Source: Sphingomonas sp. Y38-1Y
GTDB lineage: Bacteria; Pseudomonadota; Alphaproteobacteria; Sphingomonadales; Sphingomonadaceae
NCBI RefSeq assembly: GCF_032391395.1
Contig: NZ_CP135916.1
Span: 2,945,001 to 3,009,000, forward strand
Direction: 5' to 3'
Length of the DNA stretch: 64,000 nt
The notes beneath the pieces are model-generated. The model worked only from the letters and a program-made list of their open reading frames with translations, was not told the DNA's origin and did no database searches. Of the stretch, positions 36,801 through 43,954 are shown piece by piece; within the stretch, counting starts at the first letter, position 1; the number at the start of each line of letters is the position of its first letter. The translations under genes and the position numbers were made by a program.

Positions 36801-39800
36801 GCCACCTTGCGGGTGCCGAGCATCGAGAGCGGCCAGATCGAGGCATTGGCGTCGCGCCACTGGCGGTCGAGCGCATCGGTGTCGATCGCCCGCACGGCAT
36901 CGAGCGTGAAACTCGCCGTAAGCTGTCGCTTCGCCTGGCGAAAATTCGTGATCGCCGATTGCAATGCCGCGAGGTCGCCTGCCAATTGCGCAAAGCCAGG
37001 ATCGAAGGCGATCGAAAGATCGTACTCGCGCCCCGCCTCGACCGCGTCAGCCAGCGCGGTGAGCGTCGCGAGCTCGTTCGTCACCGACTGGTCGGTCGCA
37101 GCGACGCCGAGTGCGCTGCGCCAGCCATCGAGCGATCCCGCAAGCAGATCGGCGGCGTTGCGCAGCGATTGCGCAGCGGTGAGCAATTCGTCCTGCCGTG
37201 CCGCGCCCAGCTCTTCGATATCGACCAGATCCAGCGCGGGCCGTCGCTCGACCGAGGCGAAGACCAGCCCTAATTCCCCGGCGAGGTCTTCGAGCGCCGC
37301 CAGCGCCTGCGCGTCGTGCGTTTGCCCGCGCGGCCAGTCCAGGGCCGGCGCCGGAGCATCGGCGTCACGCAGCGCAACGCCCAGCGCGAGATAGGGCGTC
37401 CAGCCGTTCGGCGAGGGACGGTGCAACGCCTCCACATAAGCGTTCAACGTGTCGCGGCGCAGCTTCAGCCGCTCGTTCACAGCGATCCAAGCTGCCGGAT
37501 CGACCCGCCCGCCATGTTCCCAAGCGGCCTTCAGCTGCGCGAGGAAATGCCGCCGATCAGCCTTGCTCGAATGCAGCTCGATACAATGATCGCCCAGCCC
37601 ATGTTCGCGCAGGCGGCGGTAGACGACGTCGAGCGCTGCCGTCTTTTCCGCCACGAACAGCACCGTCTTGCCGACCGCAAGACAGTTGGCGATCATGTTG
37701 GCGATGGTCTGGCTCTTGCCCGTGCCCGGCGGCCCGACGATCACGAAATCGCGCCCCTCTGCCGCCGCGAGGCTGGCGGCGGTCTGCGAGGAATCGGACG
37801 GCAGCAGGCTAATGATGTCCGCCGGCGCATAGACGCGATCGAGGTCGCGCTCGTCGCGGATCGCGGGCTCGCCGCCGTCCCCGCCGAACGGCCGGTCCGG
37901 TGTGTCGATCAGGTGGCGGACAACCCGGTTCTCACGCAGCGCCTCGGTCCGCTCGACCAGATCCTTCCACATCAGGAACTTGGCGAAACTGAAGGTCGAC
38001 AGCGCCGTGTCATCGACAACCTCCATGCCGGGCACGTCGCGTACCGCCTGGCGCATCATCGCCAGCACGCGCGGCACATCGACGCCGCTGTCGTCGACCG
38101 GCAGCTCGCCGCCGAATTGCGGCAGCCGGAGATCGAAATCGCGCTCCAGAAATTGAAGCAGCGTCGCATTGAAGCGCGGCTCATCCTCGTGGAAGCGCAG
38201 GCGGAAGGGGGCACTGGCGCTGCGCCGCTCCAGCTTTACGGGCACCAGCAGCAACGGCGCGCGATAACTGCGCTCGTCCTCCGGCTTCTTCTTCCAACGC
38301 AGGAAGCCGACCGCCAGGAACAGAGTGTTGGCCCCGCCCTCGGCGAAATCATTGCGCACCTGCCGGTGCAGATCGATCAGGCGCGCTTCGAGCTGCGCCG
38401 CGTCCAGCGGCGACGGCAGTTCGTCGCGTTGCAGGGCCTCGGCGGCAAAGCCGCGCTGGAGATCGCGGCCGTGCACCTCGCGATACAACGCCGCGTCGCG
38501 CTCACCGAGCGGGTTCTGCTGCGGCAGCGATACGATCTGGATCGCAGCACCGTTCGCCAGCCTGTCCTCCAGATAGGCGACATCGGTGCAAAGGAACGGG
38601 ATCGTCTTCTTCGACTCTGGAAAGTTCAGCAGCCGGTTGCGCAGGGTGAGGTCGAGCAGTTTCTTCTGCCAGCGATCGATGCGCCCGGCGGCGGTGGTCG
38701 GCTTTTCCTCGACCGACAGGTCCGGCAGTTCGTTGAACGAGGGGGCCGCGGGCAGGGCCAAGGCCGAGGCGGACACATCGTCGTCATCACCCAGGGCATC
38801 CTGCCGCGCCTCGTGCGAGGCGAGCGGGGTGATGCCGCCGCTGCGCGCGCGCCGCACGTCGATGGCCGCGACGAAACCATGCGCCTGCTCCTCGCTCATG
38901 CGATGGTCCAGCGCGCGCTGCGCCGCATCCAGCGCCATCGGCGGGCGGTGGGTGACCCCGGTCGTCTCGAACACAATCAGTTCGCGCGACGCCAGCGCCT
39001 TGCGAACCTCCATCTGGTCGGTCTCGATCGTGTTACCGAACGTCCGCTTCGTCAGCCAGACGCCCACCGCCGCATGGCCGTGGAACATCAAAAGCACAGG
39101 ATAAAGTCCGGCCCCCTCCAGCGCCGCCGCGATCAGGAGGGTAGTATCGAGGCAGGTGCCGAGCCGCTCCTCGGCGATCGTGGCGGGGCGGCGCACCTTC
39201 TGACCGCGATCTTCAAAACTGGCCGGCGGCTCGGCATAATGGATCGCCATCGCCGCGACGGCGGAATAGATCGCCGCGGCGAGCATGTAGCTGCGCTGCG
39301 GATCGCCCGACTGGTAACCGTCCAGCCCGCTGGGATGGCCGTGCTCGGCCAACCGGTCGGCGGCGCTGCGCAGGATGCGGGCGACGGCCGGGTCGTTCGG
39401 CATCACGAAGGCGGGCAGCAAGTGCGCCATGTCGGCGACGCCGCCCCATTCGTCCCGCGCGAGCAGGCGGACCGGGAAGCGTTGCTCGTCGAGCACCGCA
39501 TTGTCCGCCGACAGCCGCAGCGTGATCTCACCGCGCTCTGCCTCGTTCAGTCCGGCGAGATAGTCGGCGTCCAGATCGACCTTGCGATCGGCCAGAGGAA
39601 GGTTGTCGCCAGGGACGAGCCGGTCGATCGTCCAGGACTTAGGCCGCAGGAACGCGGGAGACGAGGTCAGGTCGACGCGAATATTCTCTTGATGCTTGCC
39701 GGCGGTATTATCGATCCGAATGGAGCGGACGACGGGTATCGCGTTCTGATAGGAGGCATAAGTGAAGCTTCCCGCAATATCCGCGGTAATGGTCGGATTG

Positions 39801-39859
39801 GCCGCGACAGCGTCTCCGGCATCTGCCCCGATCGGGTTTTGCGCGCTAAGATCTTTCAT
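33863..39859 (-). CDS. Giant DUF4011-like SF1 helicase-nuclease (DUF3320)
   Basis: The 1998-aa protein combines several parts. Residues about 170-300 hold a transglutaminase-like fold (ERLGTCLDTTLLIAAALE, then GHAAVGVWL). A DUF4011-type region follows (about 390-520: WQKKLLDLTLRNRLLNF). A split superfamily 1 helicase has Walker A VGPPGTGKSQTIANMI near 706, DEASQITTWDAVGAI near 1333 and GDPKQLPPTNFF. A Vsr/MTES_1575-like nuclease lies at about 1630-1720 (GISGFRIDLGIRHP, GVECDGATYH). DUF3320 follows at about 1825-1905. Related DUF4011-helicase-Vsr proteins have been reported as phage defence. It is the first gene of an operon with an SbcCD-like pair. Confidence 0.9.
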   Translation of the reverse strand: MKDLSAQNPIGADAGDAVAANPTITADIAGSFTYASYQNAIPVVRSIRIDNTAGKHQENIRVDLTSSPAFLRPKSWTIDRLVPGDNLPLADRKVDLDADYLAGLNEAERGEITLRLSADNAVLDEQRFPVRLLARDEWGGVADMAHLLPAFVMPNDPAVARILRSAADRLAEHGHPSGLDGYQSGDPQRSYMLAAAIYSAVAAMAIHYAEPPASFEDRGQKVRRPATIAEERLGTCLDTTLLIAAALEGAGLYPVLLMFHGHAAVGVWLTKRTFGNTIETDQMEVRKALASRELIVFETTGVTHRPPMALDAAQRALDHRMSEEQAHGFVAAIDVRRARSGGITPLASHEARQDALGDDDDVSASALALPAAPSFNELPDLSVEEKPTTAAGRIDRWQKKLLDLTLRNRLLNFPESKKTIPFLCTDVAYLEDRLANGAAIQIVSLPQQNPLGERDAALYREVHGRDLQRGFAAEALQRDELPSPLDAAQLEARLIDLHRQVRNDFAEGGANTLFLAVGFLRWKKKPEDERSYRAPLLLVPVKLERRSASAPFRLRFHEDEPRFNATLLQFLERDFDLRLPQFGGELPVDDSGVDVPRVLAMMRQAVRDVPGMEVVDDTALSTFSFAKFLMWKDLVERTEALRENRVVRHLIDTPDRPFGGDGGEPAIRDERDLDRVYAPADIISLLPSDSSQTAASLAAAEGRDFVIVGPPGTGKSQTIANMIANCLAVGKTVLFVAEKTAALDVVYRRLREHGLGDHCIELHSSKADRRHFLAQLKAAWEHGGRVDPAAWIAVNERLKLRRDTLNAYVEALHRPSPNGWTPYLALGVALRDADAPAPALDWPRGQTHDAQALAALEDLAGELGLVFASVERRPALDLVDIEELGAARQDELLTAAQSLRNAADLLAGSLDGWRSALGVAATDQSVTNELATLTALADAVEAGREYDLSIAFDPGFAQLAGDLAALQSAITNFRQAKRQLTASFTLDAVRAIDTDALDRQWRDANASIWPLSMLGTRKVARLLQGYADDGESDPATDLPLLARMQDLLARIDATPLAGRPLPVAGLDTDAARITDILDRAGRLRTALRLDGRDAAAVERVTQRVAAALRERDQSDRLWQAGARLLAARQGFDGARSRFARAAGRDIALDAAPDALATLSASLTALMEARHLLRDWSAWCHIRNRAIAAGLGALVEQIAAGVVPADRARQAFQLGYARWWLPAALDGDPVLRDFRRFSHENAIVEFREIDDLVRTHATSRVIGALAHNLPPVQSVPRASELGLLRYQMELQRPSHSIRDMIGKMPETFSKLAPCMLMSPLSIAQYLPPNQALFDVVIFDEASQITTWDAVGAIARGRQTIIVGDPKQLPPTNFFGSNDDDDDVADHEKDMESILDEAKASGIPVRDLRWHYRSRSESLIAFSNNHYYQNRLVTFPSPQVDDRAVRLRKVPGGVYDRGKSRTNRIEAQAVADEAVARMRSWLDLPEKSRPTLGVITFNAQQQSLILDLLDAARRREPALEWFFADERVEAIIVKNLENVQGDERDVILFSITFWKDAAGKLTMDFGALNRDGGERRLNVAVTRARQELVVFSGFTADQIDPTRTKATAVHHLKTFLDYAERGAIALPAQDIGSVGGFESPFEEAVAARLQQRGWQVMPQVGISGFRIDLGIRHPDRPGAYLAGVECDGATYHSAATARDRDKVREQVLTGLGWNMLRVWSTDWWYDAAGCADRLHAALEALLEASRAADPDTDVTAHWDMGHEIEAIEEIRDDAAAGLSEEVTPAPVPIEIELVAAELSAPAMPVRIADAVPVAAPMIRAAEDGRYRITDLTGFAADPDQFYEFAYRDALRAMIAAVIETESPLRTDILCQRVARAHGWLRTGGKIRDRIDMHLRGYDRTQESSGEFIWKAGAVTDFHPYRSPHGDEARRAIPDIPLAELAAVVRDNPDLLEEPDPARELARLLGVERLAAGSRARLDEAIARGRGDRTGSTDPTTSVEA

Positions 39860-40309
39860 AAATTCCCCCGTCCCTACGGGAGGTTAATCGAGCAACTTCG
39901 CTAAAAAAAGACCAAATTGGTTCCTGATCGGTTCGATCGATCTCGCGTGATGTGCGGCGGATTTTAACGAGCATGGTTCGAAAGCGGTCAGGCTGCTTTC
40001 CGCCCAACTCCACCCGATCGCGGTGTATGCCCGGACGCATGAACGAACGGCCGCTTATGGCCGCCACTATCGAAAAGCGGACCGGCGGCATTCCACCCTT
40101 TCCTCCTTTCCTCCTTCTCGTCAAATGATCGAACGACGGCTTCCTGCATCGACGACAGATCGGCTGATTGAGTGAGATTGGACCGCAAGCAAAACTTAGA
40201 TGTCTGCGTTCGCGATCGTGATCGGCGCCGAGCGATCGACACGCGCGGTGGCTTGGTGCAGCGCAGCGGCATAAAGCGCAGTCGCGTCTCAGGCGCCAAA
40301 CGCCAGAAC
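39860..40309. other. Promoter region of the helicase operon
   Basis: The 450 bp between the helicase start and the nucleotidyltransferase gene have no supported coding sequence. A small hairpin (CCGTCCCTACGGG) lies at 39870-39882 in the leader. An inverted trace of the dispersed repeat is near 40040. The stretch must hold the operon promoter on the minus strand. Confidence 0.5.
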
Positions 40310-41230
40310 TCAGATTGACAATCCGCTTGCTCGCGAATGAAGGAGTGTCATTTGCTCCAAACTAAGCGCTTCCACGATGTCCCGCAGCCGCTTAACCGAC
40401 AGGCCCAAGGCGCTTAGGTCCTCAATGCTTATCTCGTAACTTGGAGAGTACCGCGCCTCAACATAGGCGCGCTTGAGCAGCTGAAAACGGCGGCGATCGA
40501 CGCGTGTGGCGCGCGGCCATGCGTCTACAAGCCGCGGCTCTTTATCCTCGGAAAGCGAGCGCAAGAACTTGATATTGTGCGAGCGGGGGAAATACATCGT
40601 ACGCACTAACAAGAAGCAGGCATATGCTCGCTCAGTGGCTTGATGGAGCGTGAATGCCGCAAGGTTGTTATCTCCCAGACCTTGGTAGAATTCCGCGCCG
40701 ACGAGCAGATTGCCAATGCCTACATACCAATGGTCGAAATACTCCTGCGCCATGCCGAGCGCATCCGCCGCCGTGAGCGGCTTGGGCGCCGCCAACGCGT
40801 GCTGCGGCAGCTCATACAGCACCACCCCGTCGCGAACGATATCGACCCAGAAATACTCGCCGCGCTGAAGCGCCTTGTTCACCTCGTCGAGGGTGTGAAC
40901 GATGATGTTGACCGGCCGCTGAACCTTCGGATCGTGGAGGATCTTGTCCTCCGCGATATACCAGTAGGCGGCAATGTCGGTCAGATCCTCGTGGCTGACG
41001 ATGACCAGCAGATCGAAGTCCGACTGGTAGCCGTTCTCGGGCTCGTCGACCCAGTCGCTCCGCGCATAGCTGCCGAACAGGATGATCTTGAGGATCTTGC
41101 CGTTCTTCTTCCACGGCTGGGTACTGGTCGAGATCGCCTGCGCGAACTCGGCCATCAGCGTGTCGCGCACGCGCGCCAGCTCGGCCTGCTGGACATCGGG
41201 AAGGTGGTCGAGATCGACGCGCATGATCAT
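40310..41230 (-). CDS. Fused nucleotidyltransferase-HEPN protein
   Basis: The 306-aa protein has an N-terminal polymerase-beta-type nucleotidyltransferase (residues about 15-140) with ILFGSYARSDW (GSY at 53-55) and metal ligands Asp71/Asp73 in SDFDLLVIV. The C-terminal half (about 165-290) is an all-helical HEPN domain with the segment FPRSHNIKFLRSL. Separate MNT and HEPN proteins often form toxin-antitoxin pairs in which the MNT adenylylates the HEPN RNase. Here both are in one chain, as in kanamycin-nucleotidyltransferase-like proteins. It sits just upstream of the helicase operon on the same strand. Confidence 0.88.
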   Translation of the reverse strand: MIMRVDLDHLPDVQQAELARVRDTLMAEFAQAISTSTQPWKKNGKILKIILFGSYARSDWVDEPENGYQSDFDLLVIVSHEDLTDIAAYWYIAEDKILHDPKVQRPVNIIVHTLDEVNKALQRGEYFWVDIVRDGVVLYELPQHALAAPKPLTAADALGMAQEYFDHWYVGIGNLLVGAEFYQGLGDNNLAAFTLHQATERAYACFLLVRTMYFPRSHNIKFLRSLSEDKEPRLVDAWPRATRVDRRRFQLLKRAYVEARYSPSYEISIEDLSALGLSVKRLRDIVEALSLEQMTLLHSRASGLSI

Positions 41231-41270
41231 TTCCTAGCTGTGGCTTGCCGTTTCCTCAATGTTCCTGCGG

Positions 41271-41462
41271 TCATTCGCTAAACTGCATGAGGTGAGCGAT
41301 GGCGGATCCCAGCAGCCGCTCAACCTCGGCGACGGTGATGTCGAGCTCGGCGGCGATCTGGAAATAGTCGAGATTGCGGTAGCGTGCCCGGTCGAACACC
41401 TGACGCTCGGGGTCGGGCATCGCGTCGAGGGCATTGCGCAGTCTGCGAAGCTCGCGATTCAT
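41271..41462 (-). CDS. Sigma-70 region 4-like small HTH protein
   Basis: The ATG at 41462, 8 bp after AGGAG, gives a 63-aa protein consisting of one helix-turn-helix: LRNALDAMPDPERQVFDRAR, DYFQIAAELDITVAEVERLL. This resembles region 4 of ECF sigma factors with no region 2. Similar small genes accompany DUF2493/ParB/DUF932 blocks in alphaproteobacterial islands (from memory). It may be a DNA-binding regulator of island genes. The longer reading frame to 41675 is an extension into GC-rich leader sequence. Confidence 0.7.
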   Translation of the reverse strand: MNRELRRLRNALDAMPDPERQVFDRARYRNLDYFQIAAELDITVAEVERLLGSAIAHLMQFSE

Positions 41463-41646
41463 GATCATTCTCCTGTCGCATGCCGGCCGGAGCCGGGAGA
41501 GAGACGGCACGGGACCGCGACAGGAGGCGGGGCGCACCCGGCGGGCCGGAACGAAGTGGAGGACCTGGCGCCGAAGGCCCAGGTTGCGCGGCGCCGGCGC
41601 GGGCCCAGGACGGATCGCCCGGCTCCGGCCTGCGTGTCGGCGGCGA

Positions 41647-42567
41647 TCATCGCCGCCGGTGATCAACGATCGCAATGCCAGCGCTGCGCGCCTTGTCGAA
41701 CAGATTGTCCTGGATGCCGCCGCCCGGGAAGATGATGATGCCGCGCGGCATCAGACCGATCACCTGATCGTTGCGCTTGAAGGGTGCAGAGCCACGGCTG
41801 TGCTTGGCGAAGTCGGGCGCAATCGGCACCTGCGGCACCTTGCGCTCGCGCGCCCAAAGTGCGGCGATGTGCTCGGCTCCGGCGCGTGATGCGCCGTGGA
41901 GCAGCACCATTTGCGGGTGGCGGCCATGAACCTGGTCGAGCAGCTGCCAGATCTTGCGATGGTCGGCATAATCGGCACCGCCGCTGAGGTAGATGCGCTC
42001 GCCCGGCGGTACGAGCAGCTTCGCGTCGGCATGACGCCTGTCGTTGACGAATTGGCGGCTCTCGATGACGGCGGCAGTCATGGCGCGCCGGTTGAGCATC
42101 GATCCGCTGCGGGGCAGCCAGGGTTTACGCAGATGAAGGCGGAACTGCTCGGCGAAGGCTTCGCGAAACGCTTCCATTGCGTCGCGTCGCTCGATCATGG
42201 TGCGGCCTTCGGCAATCGCGGTTTCCAGCCCGACCGACCTGACCTCGGAACCGTCCTGCTCGCGCTGCAGCCGGTGCTGGCTAAATTCGTTGCCGTCGAG
42301 GTCGCGCTCGATCCGCTCGACCGCGCGGTGGAAGACGTTGGTGAAGCCCCAGAGCAGATCCTCCAGGTCGGGCTCGAGGCGGGTGTCATCGAGACAGGCG
42401 ATCATCGCATCGAAGGTGTCGGCGGCGGCGCCTTCGACCATCCGGCCCTCAGGTAACGGACGGGGATCAAGCTCGTCGTCGAATGGCCTCCGCCCAAACA
42501 GTTCGAGCTCCTGAAGAAGCTCTGAGAATTGCGAGCCCTGCGGCTCCTCGCGATCGTCTTCGGTCAT
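41647..42567 (-). CDS. DUF2493 (SLOG/YAcAr-type) island protein
   Basis: The 306-aa protein has a helical N-terminal half and a Rossmann-like C-terminal half with IYLSGGADYADHRKIWQLLD, QMVLLHGASRAGAEHIAALW, IAPDFAKHSRGSAPFKRN and IIIFPGGGIQDNLFDKAR. These are the hallmarks of DUF2493 in the SLOG nucleotide-binding superfamily. Such proteins are frequent in alphaproteobacterial conjugative islands. Nucleotide-derived ligand sensing is the superfamily's proposed role; nothing is shown for this family. Confidence 0.88.
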   Translation of the reverse strand: MTEDDREEPQGSQFSELLQELELFGRRPFDDELDPRPLPEGRMVEGAAADTFDAMIACLDDTRLEPDLEDLLWGFTNVFHRAVERIERDLDGNEFSQHRLQREQDGSEVRSVGLETAIAEGRTMIERRDAMEAFREAFAEQFRLHLRKPWLPRSGSMLNRRAMTAAVIESRQFVNDRRHADAKLLVPPGERIYLSGGADYADHRKIWQLLDQVHGRHPQMVLLHGASRAGAEHIAALWARERKVPQVPIAPDFAKHSRGSAPFKRNDQVIGLMPRGIIIFPGGGIQDNLFDKARSAGIAIVDHRRR

Positions 42568-42874
42568 GGCCTGTCTCCCGTCTGCTAGCCGCGCCCTCGC
42601 GGCCTTCCGGCGACACGAGGCGGCGGGCGGCGCGGGCGCGCACCTCCAGCGAAGCCGCCGGCGAAGTCGGGGAGGCCGAAGCGCAGCGGAGGACGGCGAA
42701 GCCGGCTATTTTGCCTCGCGATGCAAAGCGGGCCTCAAGCCCGCGGCGGAAAATAGCCGGGCGGCGCCGTTGCGCGCCCGCGCCGTATGCCGACCCGTCG
42801 CCCTCTCGAAGGCCGGGCGCGGCTCCTTGCAGATGGCAGGAATGGCGTGGCGTGCGACCGGCGGCGGCACGCAT
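42568..42874. other. GC-rich intergenic region holding a nested inverted repeat
   Basis: The 307 bp between the DUF2493 and Toprim genes have no gene. They are GC-rich except for a short AT interruption at 42706-42712 and 42750-42755 that belongs to the inverted repeat listed separately. Confidence 0.5.
42704..42758. repeat. Nested inverted repeat (possible structured RNA or cruciform)
   Basis: Outer arms GGCTATTTT (42704-42712) and AAAATAGCC (42750-42758) enclose inner arms GCGGGC (42728-42733) and GCCCGC (42739-42744) around CTCAA. The arms are perfect. Position between two island genes suggests a terminator, a small RNA or a recombination/transfer site. The sequence does not decide between them. 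Confidence 0.6.
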
Positions 42875-43894
42875 TCAGGACAATGAGAGCGCATCCTCAT
42901 GCTGGAGCTGCGGGCGAAGGTGTCGTGCCAGCGCCTCGACCCCATCGGCGCAGAGGTCGCTGTTGAAATCGTCGAGCCGGGAATCGAGCGGCAGCAGCTC
43001 GACACCCGCCGCCACCGCGCGCGCCGACAGTGCGGCGAACGCCATCGCCCCTGCAGCATCGGCTTCTCGCGCGACATAGAGGCGGCGGAGTACCGCCGAA
43101 AAATTGAGCGCGGCGAGATGATTGGCGGACAGGCCCGCGATCATCGGCATACGCGGCAGCACCATGCGGAGCGAAAGCATGGTCTCGACGCCTTCGCCGA
43201 AGATCATCACCGGACCCGCTGCCCCGAAGCGGACGCCATTGCCAAGCAGAGTGCCCATGGCCCGTCGCGGGCGGACAAGCCGGGCCTTCGTACAGTCGCG
43301 CGGATCGAGCCAGGTCCGCTGGACCCCGGTAACGGTGCCGTCTTCCTCGGTGACCGCCGCGATCAGTGCCGGCATTGCTGATGGCGTGTCCGGCGGATCG
43401 TCGCTGCTGCGTCGATGCCAGCAGCGCGGATGGAAGCGGAGCCACCGCTCGGCGCGGATGCCGGTGATGCAACGGATGCGCAGATAGCGCTCGGCGACCG
43501 TCGCGCCGATCAGCGCGGAAGCCGCGAACAGGCGCTGGGCCGCCTGAGGCGAGCCATGCGCCACAGGCTCGCTATCTTCGAATGCCGGCTGCGGCAGCGA
43601 CAGGAAGTGACGCGCCTCGGCGAGCGTGTCTGCAAGCGCGAGGTGGCTGCAATGCGCGCCGATCAGGTCGAGCAAGTCGCCATGTTCACCGGTCGCGGCA
43701 TCTGTCCATTTACCGGCCGCGCCCTTGCCGCGATCGGGGCCTTTCAAACGCACATAGAGGCTTTGCCCTTTGGAACCGTGGACGTCCCCGGCGATCCAGT
43801 AGCGCCCGTCGCGATGGCCGGCGGGAAGATAATGGCGACAGACGGCTTCGGCACGCTGCGCAAGCTGCCGGGACAGGTCCGAGGCATGGGCCAT
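42875..43894 (-). CDS. Toprim-domain primase-like island protein
   Basis: The ATG at 43894, 7 bp after AGGAG, gives 339 aa; the start at 43909 is less likely. The N-terminal part (RAEAVCRHYLPAGHRDGRYW, GKWTDAATGEHGDLLDLI) resembles the non-catalytic primase region of plasmid TraC/DUF7146 proteins. The C-terminal half is a Toprim-like domain: MIFGEGVETMLSLRMV, AGLSANHLAALNF and YVAREADAAG, where the usual DxD is AREADA. It would prime or process single-stranded DNA during island transfer. It is widely linked with ParB-like and DUF932 genes. Confidence 0.82.
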   Translation of the reverse strand: MAHASDLSRQLAQRAEAVCRHYLPAGHRDGRYWIAGDVHGSKGQSLYVRLKGPDRGKGAAGKWTDAATGEHGDLLDLIGAHCSHLALADTLAEARHFLSLPQPAFEDSEPVAHGSPQAAQRLFAASALIGATVAERYLRIRCITGIRAERWLRFHPRCWHRRSSDDPPDTPSAMPALIAAVTEEDGTVTGVQRTWLDPRDCTKARLVRPRRAMGTLLGNGVRFGAAGPVMIFGEGVETMLSLRMVLPRMPMIAGLSANHLAALNFSAVLRRLYVAREADAAGAMAFAALSARAVAAGVELLPLDSRLDDFNSDLCADGVEALARHLRPQLQHEDALSLS

Positions 43895-43954
43895 GACGGG
43901 CTCCTGCAAAAGAAGGGGACCCGCCGCGCGCGACGGGTCCCCGGGTCGCCCAAG

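Noticed and set aside
37316..39904. 862-codon open frame on the plus strand opposite the giant helicase
   Set aside because: It is the antisense of a gene with clear helicase motifs; long antisense frames are expected at this GC content, and it has no domain or ribosome-binding site.
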